Shown here: positions 1-9,330 of the stretch, one piece after another
How the letters are laid out: every line of letters begins with the position of its first letter
Numbering within the stretch: the stretch's first letter is position 1
Source of the DNA: Bacteroidales bacterium
Lineage (GTDB): Bacteria; Bacteroidota; Bacteroidia; Bacteroidales; Bacteroidaceae
NCBI GenBank assembly: GCA_012518235.1
Contig: JAAYSY010000270.1
Span: 1-35,467 of the forward strand
Length of the DNA: 35,467 bases
Reading direction: 5' to 3'
Notes under the pieces: model-generated
What the model was told of the DNA's origin: nothing
Seen by the model: only the letters and a program-made list of their open reading frames with translations
The model's database searches: none
Translations under genes and position numbers: made by a program

Positions 1-23
1 ATAATGTATTATAAATACATAGT

Positions 24-482
24 ATGCGTAAACTTATATTTTTATTCTTAGTTGCTCTTTTATCTGGAAATTTAGTTGCTCAAAATCATCAAAATATTGT
101 TGAAAGCTTAAAACGGAGTGTTCCTGGTCAAGGACGTATTGTTATTGTTCAAGATGCTCGTTTAGAAGCGTTGGTTGGAGTTAACCTAGATGTTATATCT
201 AGTACAGATCAGATGCTTAAAGTTCCTGGATTTAGGGTGCAGATTTATGCAGGGAAAAATTCTCGAGAGTCTCGAGCTGAGGCCACTTCTTTTGGTGAAA
301 AAGTAAAAGAGTTATTTCCTGAACTTCCTGTATATACCTTGTTTGTATCACCTCGTTGGTTATGTCGTATTGGAGATTTTAGAAGCATAGAGGAAGCAGA
401 TGCAATGATGAGGCAATTAGAAGAAACAGGAGCCTTCAAAGAGATTACTATTGTTCGTGAACAAATTAATATTCCTTTATAA
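24..482 (+). CDS. SPOR-domain-like exported protein
   Basis: ORF track; N-terminal signal peptide; 'GFRVQIYAGKNSRESRAEA...' resembles the start of a SPOR repeat. Confidence 0.8.
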   Translation: MRKLIFLFLVALLSGNLVAQNHQNIVESLKRSVPGQGRIVIVQDARLEALVGVNLDVISSTDQMLKVPGFRVQIYAGKNSRESRAEATSFGEKVKELFPELPVYTLFVSPRWLCRIGDFRSIEEADAMMRQLEETGAFKEITIVREQINIPL

Positions 483-497
483 TCAATTATTCATAAA

Positions 498-1082
498 ATG
501 GCGGATAATTACGATCAAATGCCCCCAGAGGTCTTAGCAGAGTTAGAAAAACATTATTGTGAAATTATAAAATTATTGGGTGAGGACCCATCACGAGAGG
601 GATTAATTAAAACTCCAAAACGTGTTTCTCGTGCGATGTGGAATTTAACTAGAGGGTATAGAATGAATCCTCGCGATGTCTTACTTTCTGCTAAGTTTCA
701 TGAAGACTATAAGCAAATGGTTATAGTCAAGGACATTGATTTTTTTTCACTTTGTGAACACCATATGCTTCCTTTTTATGGAAAAGCACATGTTGCTTAC
801 ATACCTAGGGATTATATTACTGGATTAAGTAAAATTGCCCGTGTTGTAGATATTTTCTCGCACCGTTTACAAGTACAAGAAAGAATGACATTTCAAATAA
901 AAGAGTGTATTCAAGAAGCTCTTGATCCATTAGGAGTAATGGTTGTGATAGAAGCTAAACATATGTGTATGCAAATGAGGGGAGTTGAGAAACAAAATTC
1001 AATCACTACGACTTCAGATTTTACTGGAGTATTTAATCAGTCGAAGACACGTGCAGAATTCATGAATTTAATTCGAGGATAA
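498..1082 (+). CDS. folE: GTP cyclohydrolase I
   Basis: Conserved motifs '[25 protein letters not shown]' and '[22 protein letters not shown]'. Confidence 0.97.
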   Translation: MADNYDQMPPEVLAELEKHYCEIIKLLGEDPSREGLIKTPKRVSRAMWNLTRGYRMNPRDVLLSAKFHEDYKQMVIVKDIDFFSLCEHHMLPFYGKAHVAYIPRDYITGLSKIARVVDIFSHRLQVQERMTFQIKECIQEALDPLGVMVVIEAKHMCMQMRGVEKQNSITTTSDFTGVFNQSKTRAEFMNLIRG

Positions 1083-1131
1083 GAATAATGAGTTTGGGTT
1101 GATTAATAAATAATAGTTGTAGTAGAATGTG

Positions 1132-1169
1132 GAGGTTTGAAATGATGAAATTTGAACCTCTTTCTTTTT
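1132..1169 (+). terminator. Likely intrinsic terminator after folE
   Basis: GAGGTT...AACCTC stem extended by wobble pairs, followed by TTTCTTTTT; lies in the folE/dnaG convergent gap. Confidence 0.65.
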
Positions 1170-1226
1170 AAAAGAATGATTTTTAATTTTCCGTATTTAT
1201 ATTAGAACTAGTTTAAGTGGGTATTC

Positions 1227-3191
1227 TTAAGGAAGAATAACACGATCACCCAAACGTTTAGCCATCCCTGCTTGAATGTTTTTTAATTCTTGATAGCGAA
1301 TCATCATTTGATTACATGTTTCATTATCATTAAATACCTCTGGTTTCTGAAGCTCTTTTAATAGGTGTTTTATTTCTGAATCTACAATTTCATTTTTAAA
1401 GTTTCCCATTAAAGTGGGTACAATTTCATAGAGTCTATCTTCGTCAGGAATGATGGTTTCATCTTCTTTGTACAAGTTGCTAAGTTGATATTTATCACTA
1501 AGTAATTCTGCTGCTAAACGACTAATCTCTACATCTGAATGCTTTAAAAAGTAGTCGTCTACTTTGAAATTATCGTCTTTTAAATGTTCTCTTGCTTCTG
1601 CTAAGATTTGTCTGTGTATGGGATTGTGAAAAGAGAGATCGTCGTAGCTTAAGTCTTTAATAATAAACTCTATAACAGTAAGAGGAACTTCGTTTCCATT
1701 GTTATCTTCAACTTTACACATTATTTTTTCACCATAACGAAGTACAGTTTGAATAATTAAGCGTTCTATTTTGTAGAATAGTAGTTTTTCTTTTCCTTCT
1801 TGTGGTAAATAAGATTGATAATCGTGAGTTGAAGTAGCTTTTTCCTTTTTTTGTTCTTCTCTTTTTTGTCTTGATTGTAATTGTTGATCTTCTTTCTTTT
1901 TAAGTTTGCCTATTTCACCTGCGATAATACGCTCTTCAATATTTAGCAATCTACTACTCTCCTTAATATAAACAGAACGAACAATAGCCTCAGGAATAAC
2001 TGAAATGCTTTTTACAACACTACTAATAAGTTCTGCACGTTTTATAGGGTCGTTTGCCGATTCACTTAGAAGTAATTGCGTCTTAAATCGAATGAAGTCA
2101 ACTTCATTAGCAGTAATAAATGTTCTAAAGTCAGTAGCATTGTGTTTACGGGCAAATGAGTCTGGGTCTTCACCATTAGGTAATAGAACAACTTTAACGT
2201 TAAGTCCTTCTTCTAAAAGCATATCTATACCTCGTAAAGAGGCTTCAATACCTGCTGAGTCTCCGTCATATAGAACCGTTATATTTTCTGTAAATCGATG
2301 GATTAATCGAATTTGTCCAGGAGTAAGTGCTGTTCCCGATGAGGAGACTACATTTTCCACCCCTGCTTGATGCATGGAAATAACATCTGTATATCCTTCA
2401 ACTAAAAAGCAACAATCCTCTTTTACAATGCTTCTTTTGGCAAAATAAATGCCATAAAGCTCGTTGCTTTTGTGGTAGATTTCTGACTCAGGTGAGTTTA
2501 CGTATTTAGCTAATTTTGAATTGCTACTTAATATACGTCCACCAAAAGCGACTACTTTTCCTGATAGCGTGTGAATAGGGAAAATAACACGACCTCTGAA
2601 TCGATCGACTAGTTTTCCATATGATTCATAACAAAGTCCATTTTTAATTAAAAACTCTTGTTTAAATCCATTTTTAATGGCTTCTTGAGCTAGAGTATCA
2701 GATTCTTCAAGAGAATATCCTAATTGGAACTTTTTGATTGTATCGGGTCTAAAACCTCTTTGTTTAAAATAAGCTTGTCCAATGGATTTTCCTTCTAAAT
2801 GATTTTCCAATGTATTTTGAAAGTGATTGTTTGCAAAATCATTTACAATGAAAAGGCTCTCTCTTAAACTTTGTGCTTCTTTCTCTTCTGTGCTAAGTTC
2901 GCGTTCTTTTATTTCAATATTATATTTCTTTGCAAGAAATCGTAAAGACTCATAATAGTTAAGTTGTTCATGTTCCATAATGAAATGGACCACATTTCCC
3001 CCTTTTCCACAGCCAAAACACTTACAGATACCTTTAGCAGGAGAAACACTGAATGAAGGCGTCTTTTCATTATGAAAAGGACATAATCCAACAAAATTTG
3101 CTCCCCTACGTCGTAGGGTAACAAACTCTGATACAACATCTAAAATTTGTGCTGTATCCATTATTTGGTCTATTGTTGCTTTATCTATCAT
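1227..3191 (-). CDS. dnaG: DNA primase
   Basis: CHC2 zinc finger 'CPFHNEKTPSFSVSPAKGICKCFGCGKGG' and Toprim 'LVEGYTDVISMHQAG'. Confidence 0.97.
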   Translation of the reverse strand: MIDKATIDQIMDTAQILDVVSEFVTLRRRGANFVGLCPFHNEKTPSFSVSPAKGICKCFGCGKGGNVVHFIMEHEQLNYYESLRFLAKKYNIEIKERELSTEEKEAQSLRESLFIVNDFANNHFQNTLENHLEGKSIGQAYFKQRGFRPDTIKKFQLGYSLEESDTLAQEAIKNGFKQEFLIKNGLCYESYGKLVDRFRGRVIFPIHTLSGKVVAFGGRILSSNSKLAKYVNSPESEIYHKSNELYGIYFAKRSIVKEDCCFLVEGYTDVISMHQAGVENVVSSSGTALTPGQIRLIHRFTENITVLYDGDSAGIEASLRGIDMLLEEGLNVKVVLLPNGEDPDSFARKHNATDFRTFITANEVDFIRFKTQLLLSESANDPIKRAELISSVVKSISVIPEAIVRSVYIKESSRLLNIEERIIAGEIGKLKKKEDQQLQSRQKREEQKKEKATSTHDYQSYLPQEGKEKLLFYKIERLIIQTVLRYGEKIMCKVEDNNGNEVPLTVIEFIIKDLSYDDLSFHNPIHRQILAEAREHLKDDNFKVDDYFLKHSDVEISRLAAELLSDKYQLSNLYKEDETIIPDEDRLYEIVPTLMGNFKNEIVDSEIKHLLKELQKPEVFNDNETCNQMMIRYQELKNIQAGMAKRLGDRVILP

Positions 3192-3267
3192 TCTAAATTA
3201 AGTCTAAAGTAAAGGTAGTTCTATTTTATATAAAAACAGTGAGAGTACCTAAGAGTGTTAGCGCTTT

Positions 3268-4041
3268 TTATTTGATTTTTCTTCTTACATCCGTTAAGAA
3301 GTTCTGCATGCCATCGGCATCTTTACTCTTAATGATGTTAAGCAGTTTTTGAATTTCTCCCAATATATTCTCTACCTGAGCTGGTGTTTTAGAATTAAAA
3401 AGAATTTCTTGTAATAGGTAATCATCCTCGCTTAATAATCCTTTTGCAATCTCCATGTGTTTTTTAAAAGTTGTTCCTGGAGCTTCTTGGTGTTTCATTG
3501 TAGAAGCAAAAACAAGGGTAGAAACAAATGGTATTGATAAGGAGTAAGCAGCAGTAACATCATGTTCTTCAAAAGTGTACTCAAAAATATTCAGATTTAA
3601 GCTACTATATAAATCTTTAAAAAACACTTTACCAAGATGGTTGCTTTCACTAATGATAATAGCACTTTCATTACTTAATTTATTAAGTTTTGCAAAAGTA
3701 GGACCAAACATTGGATGTGTTGAAACATACGGAAATTTACATTGTTTATAGAAGTTTTTTAACCCATTTTTAACGGATGCAATGTCACTTAATATACAGT
3801 CTTTAGGAAGTATGGGCATAATATTTTCAAAAGCTTCTATTGTATATTTGAGTGTAACAGCATTTATAACTAATTGAGGTTGAAATTTTTCAATTTCATC
3901 TAATGATGTAAATCGATAAGCGTTATGAGTAAATCGTAGTTTTTGTGAGTCACGATCGTAAATAGCTGTTTCGTGTTGAAAGCTTAATAAGTCAAGGAAA
4001 AAAGAACCCATTTTTCCAGCTCCTAAAATTAATATTTTCAT
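3268..4041 (-). CDS. tyrA: Prephenate dehydrogenase
   Basis: N-terminal Rossmann 'MKILILGAGKMGSFFLDLL', 'STHPMFGPT' motif, aromatic operon context. Confidence 0.88.
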   Translation of the reverse strand: MKILILGAGKMGSFFLDLLSFQHETAIYDRDSQKLRFTHNAYRFTSLDEIEKFQPQLVINAVTLKYTIEAFENIMPILPKDCILSDIASVKNGLKNFYKQCKFPYVSTHPMFGPTFAKLNKLSNESAIIISESNHLGKVFFKDLYSSLNLNIFEYTFEEHDVTAAYSLSIPFVSTLVFASTMKHQEAPGTTFKKHMEIAKGLLSEDDYLLQEILFNSKTPAQVENILGEIQKLLNIIKSKDADGMQNFLTDVRRKIK

Positions 4042-4069
4042 TGAAATGATGTCTATAATATAAGAATAT

Positions 4070-5131
4070 CTATTTATTAATAATTTCTATTTGTTGGCGA
4101 ACAGATTCTTCATGAATAGCTTGGAATATATTCTTGATAAAGTCAGAATCCATATTGCATACTTCACCTTGTTCTGCTCTTTTCTCTAAAATTTCGTTAT
4201 ATCTACCCGATTGTAATACCGTAATATTGTGCTCTTTTTTATAAATACCTATTTCACGGCAGACACGCATACGCTTTGAGAGAATTTGTATTAAATCATT
4301 ATCACAATCATCAATTTGTTTTCTAAGTACGGATAGATTTTCTGTAGATTGAATTTCATCACGAATGACTAGTAGGCTTAGTATGTATTCTAATACCTGT
4401 GGTGTAACTTGTTGTTTTGCATCGCTCCAAGCTTCATCAGGACAACAGTGACTTTCAATAATAAGTCCATCAAAGTTTAAGTCCATGGCTTGTTGACTAA
4501 TAGAAGCTATTAATTCTCTTTTTCCACCGATATGGCTTGGGTCATTAAAAATAGGTAGGTTAGGAATACGGCGACGTAATTCAATGGGAATATGCCAGTT
4601 AGGTAGATTTCTATAAATTGATTTGTCAAAACTACTAAAACCTCTATGTATAGCTGCTAGTTTAGTTATACCTACATTATAGATTCGTTCTATTGCACCA
4701 ATCCAAAGTTCTAAATCTGGATTTACTGGGTTTTTTATGAATACAGGTATATTAACCCCTTTTAATGCATCCGCAATTTCTTGAACAGCAAAAGGATTAG
4801 CTGTTGTACGAGCCCCAATCCAAAGAATGTCTATATCCGCTTTAAGAGCTTCATAAACATGTTGTGCTGTGGCTACTTCAATGGCAATATACATACCAGT
4901 TTCTTTCTTCACGCGCTTAAGCCATTGTAGACCCTCTACGCCTATACCTTCAAAACCTCCTGGTTTGGTTCTTGGTTTCCATATTCCAGCACGAAATATT
5001 TTAATATTTTTGTCGGCAAGTTCTTTTGCTGTTTTTATTACTTGTTCTTCTGTTTCTGCACTACAAGGTCCTGATATAACAATAGGTCGTTCAGGACAAA
5101 TGCCAGGTAGTAAAATTGATTCTAGTTCCAT
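4070..5131 (-). CDS. Bifunctional 3-deoxy-7-phosphoheptulonate synthase / chorismate mutase (AroQ-type C-terminus)
   Basis: DAHPS motifs 'VISGPCSAETEEQV', 'FRAGIWKPRTKPGGFEGIG', 'DPSHIGGKRE'; C-terminal 'LRKQIDDCDNDLIQILSKRMRVCREIGIYKKEH' chorismate mutase domain. Confidence 0.93.
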   Translation of the reverse strand: MELESILLPGICPERPIVISGPCSAETEEQVIKTAKELADKNIKIFRAGIWKPRTKPGGFEGIGVEGLQWLKRVKKETGMYIAIEVATAQHVYEALKADIDILWIGARTTANPFAVQEIADALKGVNIPVFIKNPVNPDLELWIGAIERIYNVGITKLAAIHRGFSSFDKSIYRNLPNWHIPIELRRRIPNLPIFNDPSHIGGKRELIASISQQAMDLNFDGLIIESHCCPDEAWSDAKQQVTPQVLEYILSLLVIRDEIQSTENLSVLRKQIDDCDNDLIQILSKRMRVCREIGIYKKEHNITVLQSGRYNEILEKRAEQGEVCNMDSDFIKNIFQAIHEESVRQQIEIINK

Positions 5132-5132
5132 A

Positions 5133-6329
5133 TTATATGTTTTTTTTGTTCATTGTGTTTTTTATGCGTTGTAATGCCTCACTTAGTTGATTGGGTGGGC
5201 AACAGAGTGAGATTCTAATGTATCGTTCTCCATTTTTTCCAAAAATAAATCCAGGAGTTATAAATACTCTAGCATTCTGTAGCACTTGTTCCGTTAGTTG
5301 TTCAACCTCTTGATAATGTGATGGGATTTTTCCCCATAAAAAAAGACCTACTTGGTTGGGGTTATAAGTACATTGTAATGTATTCATTATTTCCTCAGCA
5401 ATAATTCTTCTTTCTCTATATTGTTTATTATTTAGTTCGTACCAACTAGCCTCTGCTTGTAATGCTTTAGCTGCTGCTAACTGTAATGGGCGGAACATTC
5501 CACTGTCAATATTACTTTTGACTTTAAGTATCCATTCAATGAAAGTTGAATTTGTAGCTAACATACCGACTCTCCATCCTGGCATGTTATGACTTTTACT
5601 CATTGAGTTTAATTCAATACAACAATCTTTAGCTCCTCTAATAGATAGTAAACTTAAGGGTTCTTTGTTTAATATAAAACTATAAGGGTTGTCATTAATT
5701 AATATAATGTTCTTCCTTTTTGCAAAGGAAACTAATTTTTCAAAGAGATCTATTGTGGCTCTAGTTCCTGTAGGCATATGTGGGTAATTTATCCACATAA
5801 TTTTCACTTTTTCTAAATCCATTTGTTCCAGCTCTTGTAAGTTAGGATACCAGTTGTTTTCTTCACATAAGTTGTACTTAATAACTTCAGCACCTAATAA
5901 TTTACTTAATGAAGTATATGTAGGGTACCCTGGATCAGGAACTAATACTTTATCTCCTGGGTTGACAAAAGCCAAAGTAATATGTAAGATACCTTCTTTA
6001 GATCCAATTAAAGGTTGGATTTCATTTTTTGGATTTAAGTGTACACCATACCATTCTTTATACCATGAAGCAAAATTTTCTCTGAGTTCAGGAATACCTA
6101 TATAAGGTTGATAACCATGCGTGTTACTCTCTTTTGCTGATTCACAGAGTGTATTTATAGCTTCTTCTGATGGAGGGTTATCAGGGCTACCTATTCCTAA
6201 ATTGATAACAGGTTGCCCAGAAAGATTCATTTGAGCTACCTCTTTTAACTTTCTAGAGAAATAGTACTCGCTTATTGTTGATAACCTATTTGCTGGTTGT
6301 ATATTTATAGTGTGTTCAGTGTTTAGCAT
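5133..6329 (-). CDS. PLP-dependent class I/II aminotransferase (putative aromatic aminotransferase)
   Basis: Fold-type I motifs 'DPGYPTY', 'INDNPYSFI', 'NSMSKSHNMPGWRVG'; overlaps pheA by 14 nt within the Phe/Tyr operon. Confidence 0.9.
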   Translation of the reverse strand: MLNTEHTINIQPANRLSTISEYYFSRKLKEVAQMNLSGQPVINLGIGSPDNPPSEEAINTLCESAKESNTHGYQPYIGIPELRENFASWYKEWYGVHLNPKNEIQPLIGSKEGILHITLAFVNPGDKVLVPDPGYPTYTSLSKLLGAEVIKYNLCEENNWYPNLQELEQMDLEKVKIMWINYPHMPTGTRATIDLFEKLVSFAKRKNIILINDNPYSFILNKEPLSLLSIRGAKDCCIELNSMSKSHNMPGWRVGMLATNSTFIEWILKVKSNIDSGMFRPLQLAAAKALQAEASWYELNNKQYRERRIIAEEIMNTLQCTYNPNQVGLFLWGKIPSHYQEVEQLTEQVLQNARVFITPGFIFGKNGERYIRISLCCPPNQLSEALQRIKNTMNKKNI

Positions 6330-7146
6330 ATTCTCCTAATATTTTAAGTTGGCTTATTAAAGGCTTTATGGCAGTTAGTGCTTGTAAGTACCGTTCGTAA
6401 TTACTATACGTAACGTCAATATAAAATTGATATTCCCACTCTCTACCGATAATGGGTAAAGATTGAATTTTAGTTAGATTCATCTGGTAAAATGAAAAAA
6501 CAGATAATACTTGAGATAAGCTTCCTTCCTCATGAGGTAGTGTAAAAACCAAACTTGTTTTATTGGGCTTGATACTCGCTTTGTAAGTGTTTACAATAGG
6601 TTCATTTGCTACCAGTAAAAAACGGGTAAAATTATGCTTATTGGTTTCAATACTTTTTTGAAGTATTTTCATATTGTATTGATTGGCAGCTTCCTCCGAG
6701 CAGATGGCTGCATGTCCTTTAAGATTATTTTCTTTTATTTTTTTAGCACTCATAGCGGTATCTTCTCCTTCTACTATTTTCAATTCAGGATGCTCATTTA
6801 AAAAAGCTCTACATTGCATCAATGCTATAGGGTGAGAATTTACTTCAGTTAAATCGTTCCAGTCTTCTTCAGGAAGACAAGCAAAACAGTGTGATATGCG
6901 TAGTTTTTGTTCACCTATAATTTGAGTGTCACTTTGTTTAACTAGTTCGTTATTGTAAAGAAGGCTACCTGCTATGGTGTTTTCTATAGCTAATAGACCT
7001 AGTGTTTGAGGTTCATTTTTTAATACATTAAAAATATCTTCAAATGTTTTACAGCAGATTAAGTCTATTTGTTCTTTTTCAAAAAGAAGGTGCACTGCAA
7101 TATCATGATAGGACCCATAAGTACCTTGTATAGCTATTCTTTTCAT
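6316..7146 (-). CDS. pheA: Prephenate dehydratase with C-terminal ACT domain
   Basis: 'IAIQGTYGSYHDIAV', 'AIENTIAGSLLYN', 'NFTRFLLV'; ACT-like C-terminus 'TSLVFTLPHEEGSLSQVLSVF'. Confidence 0.93.
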   Translation of the reverse strand: MKRIAIQGTYGSYHDIAVHLLFEKEQIDLICCKTFEDIFNVLKNEPQTLGLLAIENTIAGSLLYNNELVKQSDTQIIGEQKLRISHCFACLPEEDWNDLTEVNSHPIALMQCRAFLNEHPELKIVEGEDTAMSAKKIKENNLKGHAAICSEEAANQYNMKILQKSIETNKHNFTRFLLVANEPIVNTYKASIKPNKTSLVFTLPHEEGSLSQVLSVFSFYQMNLTKIQSLPIIGREWEYQFYIDVTYSNYERYLQALTAIKPLISQLKILGEYAKH

Positions 7147-7160
7147 TGTAAATTGATGTA

Positions 7161-7200
7161 AAAAAAGAATCCCGCACCTTTTTGGAGCGGGATTCTTAAT
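7161..7200 (-). terminator. Attenuator terminator of the Phe/Tyr biosynthesis operon leader
   Basis: Minus-strand RNA AAGAATCCCGC-TCCAAAAAGGT-GCGGGATTCTT followed by a U run (plus-strand A run 7161-7167); it is located before, not after, the operon genes. Confidence 0.92.
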
Positions 7201-7232
7201 GTATTGTTTGTGTTTTTATTTTTTATAAAATG

Positions 7233-7310
7233 CTACATAGCATACCCCGCTCTACTTTTAGTTGTAAAGTAAAAAAAGAAGTAATAATATGTGTAGCTAA
7301 ATAAATTCAT
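7233..7310 (-). CDS. Phe/Tyr-rich leader peptide (25 aa): MNLFSYTYYYFFFYFTTKSRAGYAM
   Basis: Manual translation of the minus strand, ATG at 7310-7308 to TAG at 7235-7233; 11/25 residues Phe or Tyr, 10 of residues 4-15; followed by a terminator and the pheA operon. Confidence 0.88.
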   Translation of the reverse strand: MNLFSYTYYYFFFYFTTKSRAGYAM

Positions 7311-7329
7311 CTATTGCTTATAATATGTG

Positions 7330-7361
7330 CAAATGTATAGACAATAAATAAAACAAACAAA
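7330..7361 (-). promoter_or_regulatory. Bacteroidetes-type promoter for the Phe/Tyr leader
   Basis: -33-like TTTG (7361-7358), 20-nt spacer, -7-like TACATTTG (7337-7330) matching TAnnTTTG; leader ATG begins about 20 nt downstream. Confidence 0.7.
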
Positions 7362-7640
7362 TGGTTTCTCTAAAAATATATTCTTTTCATAGGCTATGTT
7401 TGAATCGAATAAAATAAAGTTTCTATGAATAATGAGAAAACTTGAGATTATTTCAGTTTTAATAAAAATTGATTAGTGAGGCTCTGTTTTTTTAGTATCT
7501 TTAGATTCTTTTAAAAGACATAAGTCAAAACAAATAGAGTAATTAAGTAGATAACTTGTCTACTTGTAAATAGTATGAAAATGGTTAGCCCAGTTGATAT
7601 TAGCTGTTGATAAAGGCTAACAGTCTAAATTTTAATTGTT

Positions 7641-9305
7641 ATGAAAAAGACAACCTTGTTATTTTTTAGTTTAGTATTGTCTGTATTCGGAATAACAGCA
7701 CAGACTTATAACGGTAAACCTTATCGGAAGGGTGTTAGACCTACAAAGAATGTTATTGTGATGATACCTGATGGTACATCAGTAGGTGTGGTTTCTGCTG
7801 CTCGTTGGTATAAAATATACAATGATTTAGGTGGAGACAATTTAGCATTAGACCCTTATTTTTGTGGAACGGTAAAAACTTATTCTTCAAATGCACCGAT
7901 TGGTGATTCAGCTCCTACTACATCATGTTATATGACAGGAATGCCTCAGCAAACAGGTAATGTAGCTATTTATCCACCGGCTGATCCTGAAAATGATTTG
8001 GTTAAGGTTGATCCAGAAATGGCATATCAACCATTGACAACTATTTTAGAGGCAGCACGAATTGTCAAAAATAAGGCTACAGGCTTAGTAGTAACTGTTG
8101 AATTTCCACATGCTACTCCTGCCGATTGTGCAGCTCATCATTATAAAAGAGGTCGTTATGATGTGTTAAGTTCTCAAATGGCATATCAAAACTTAGATGT
8201 GATGTTTGGAGGTGGAACGAGTCTTGTTACGGATGATATGAAGAATCATTTCAATGAGAAAAATATATCCTATTATACTGATGATATTTCTTCATTTAGA
8301 AATCATAAAGAGGGTAAAGTTTGGTCATTATGGTGTGAAAGAGCTATGCCCTATAATTTAGATCGTGATACTACCCAAATTCCTTCATTGCAAGAAATGA
8401 CAGAAAAGGCTATTGATTTACTTTCACAGAATGAAAGAGGATTCTTCTTAATGGTTGAAGGTAGTAAAGTAGACTGGGTTGCACATGCTAATGATGCGGT
8501 AGGTTGTATTACAGAGTTCTTAGAGTTTGATAAGGCGGTGAAGTCTGCTATCGATTTTGCTAAAGAAGATGGCAATACAACGGTTGTTGTACTTTCTGAT
8601 CATGGTAATAGTGGTTTCACCATTGGACGAAGTGATTTGAATGGTTATGATAGAGCAAGTTTAGACAAGCTTTTTGGTACAGTTTCAAAATACAAAAAAA
8701 CAGCTGAAGGATTAGAAAAGGTATTGCTGAAAGAATCTCCTGAAAACTTTAAGGAAGTTATTAAAACACATACTTCTATTGATATTACGGATGAAGAGCT
8801 ACAATCATTATTAGAGTCTAAAAATTACAAGCACGATGATTATATGACTGTTAGTGATGGGAAAAATATGATTGCTAAGTTAGTTGAAATTATGAACAAA
8901 AGAACCTATTTTGGATTCACTACGGGTGGTCACACAGGAGAAGAGGTTTTACTTGCTGCTTATCATCCACAAGGAGATGTTCCTATGGGGATGAATACGA
9001 ATATAGAAATTAACCATTACTTATCTGACGCATTAGGGTTGAATACAAGATTACCAGAGATAACTGAAGAAGTATTTGCTAAGCATACAGAGGTGTTCTC
9101 GGGTATGAATTTTATTATAGATAAAAAGAATCCTGATTTTCCTGTACTTATTGTTAAAAAAGGAAAGAAAACACTGACAGTCCCTTCATTTAAATCGGTA
9201 GCTTACCTAAATAAAGAAAAGTTTGATTTGGGCTCTGTAACTGTATATATTGATAAAAATGATACTTTTTATCTTCCAAAAAGCTTGGCGGATAAATTGA
9301 AATAG
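7641..9305 (+). CDS. Alkaline phosphatase (secreted)
   Basis: Signal peptide; 'KNVIVMIPDGTS', 'APIGDSAPTTSCYMTG', 'LSDHGNSGF', 'FTTGGHTGEEV'. Confidence 0.93.
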   Translation: MKKTTLLFFSLVLSVFGITAQTYNGKPYRKGVRPTKNVIVMIPDGTSVGVVSAARWYKIYNDLGGDNLALDPYFCGTVKTYSSNAPIGDSAPTTSCYMTGMPQQTGNVAIYPPADPENDLVKVDPEMAYQPLTTILEAARIVKNKATGLVVTVEFPHATPADCAAHHYKRGRYDVLSSQMAYQNLDVMFGGGTSLVTDDMKNHFNEKNISYYTDDISSFRNHKEGKVWSLWCERAMPYNLDRDTTQIPSLQEMTEKAIDLLSQNERGFFLMVEGSKVDWVAHANDAVGCITEFLEFDKAVKSAIDFAKEDGNTTVVVLSDHGNSGFTIGRSDLNGYDRASLDKLFGTVSKYKKTAEGLEKVLLKESPENFKEVIKTHTSIDITDEELQSLLESKNYKHDDYMTVSDGKNMIAKLVEIMNKRTYFGFTTGGHTGEEVLLAAYHPQGDVPMGMNTNIEINHYLSDALGLNTRLPEITEEVFAKHTEVFSGMNFIIDKKNPDFPVLIVKKGKKTLTVPSFKSVAYLNKEKFDLGSVTVYIDKNDTFYLPKSLADKLK

Positions 9306-9330
9306 TTTATTCTAAATGAAGATTCTAAAA

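Noticed and set aside
2005-2370. 121-aa plus-strand ORF
   Set aside because: Entirely antisense to dnaG, with no recognisable domain; typical shadow ORF.
4869-5174. 101-aa plus-strand ORF
   Set aside because: Antisense to the DAHPS/CM gene; no domain or regulatory context.
7161-7200. Interpretation of the hairpin as an ordinary terminator for a convergent upstream gene
   Set aside because: The phosphatase gene is divergent on the plus strand, and the U run is on the minus strand directly before pheA, so it terminates transcription entering the operon.
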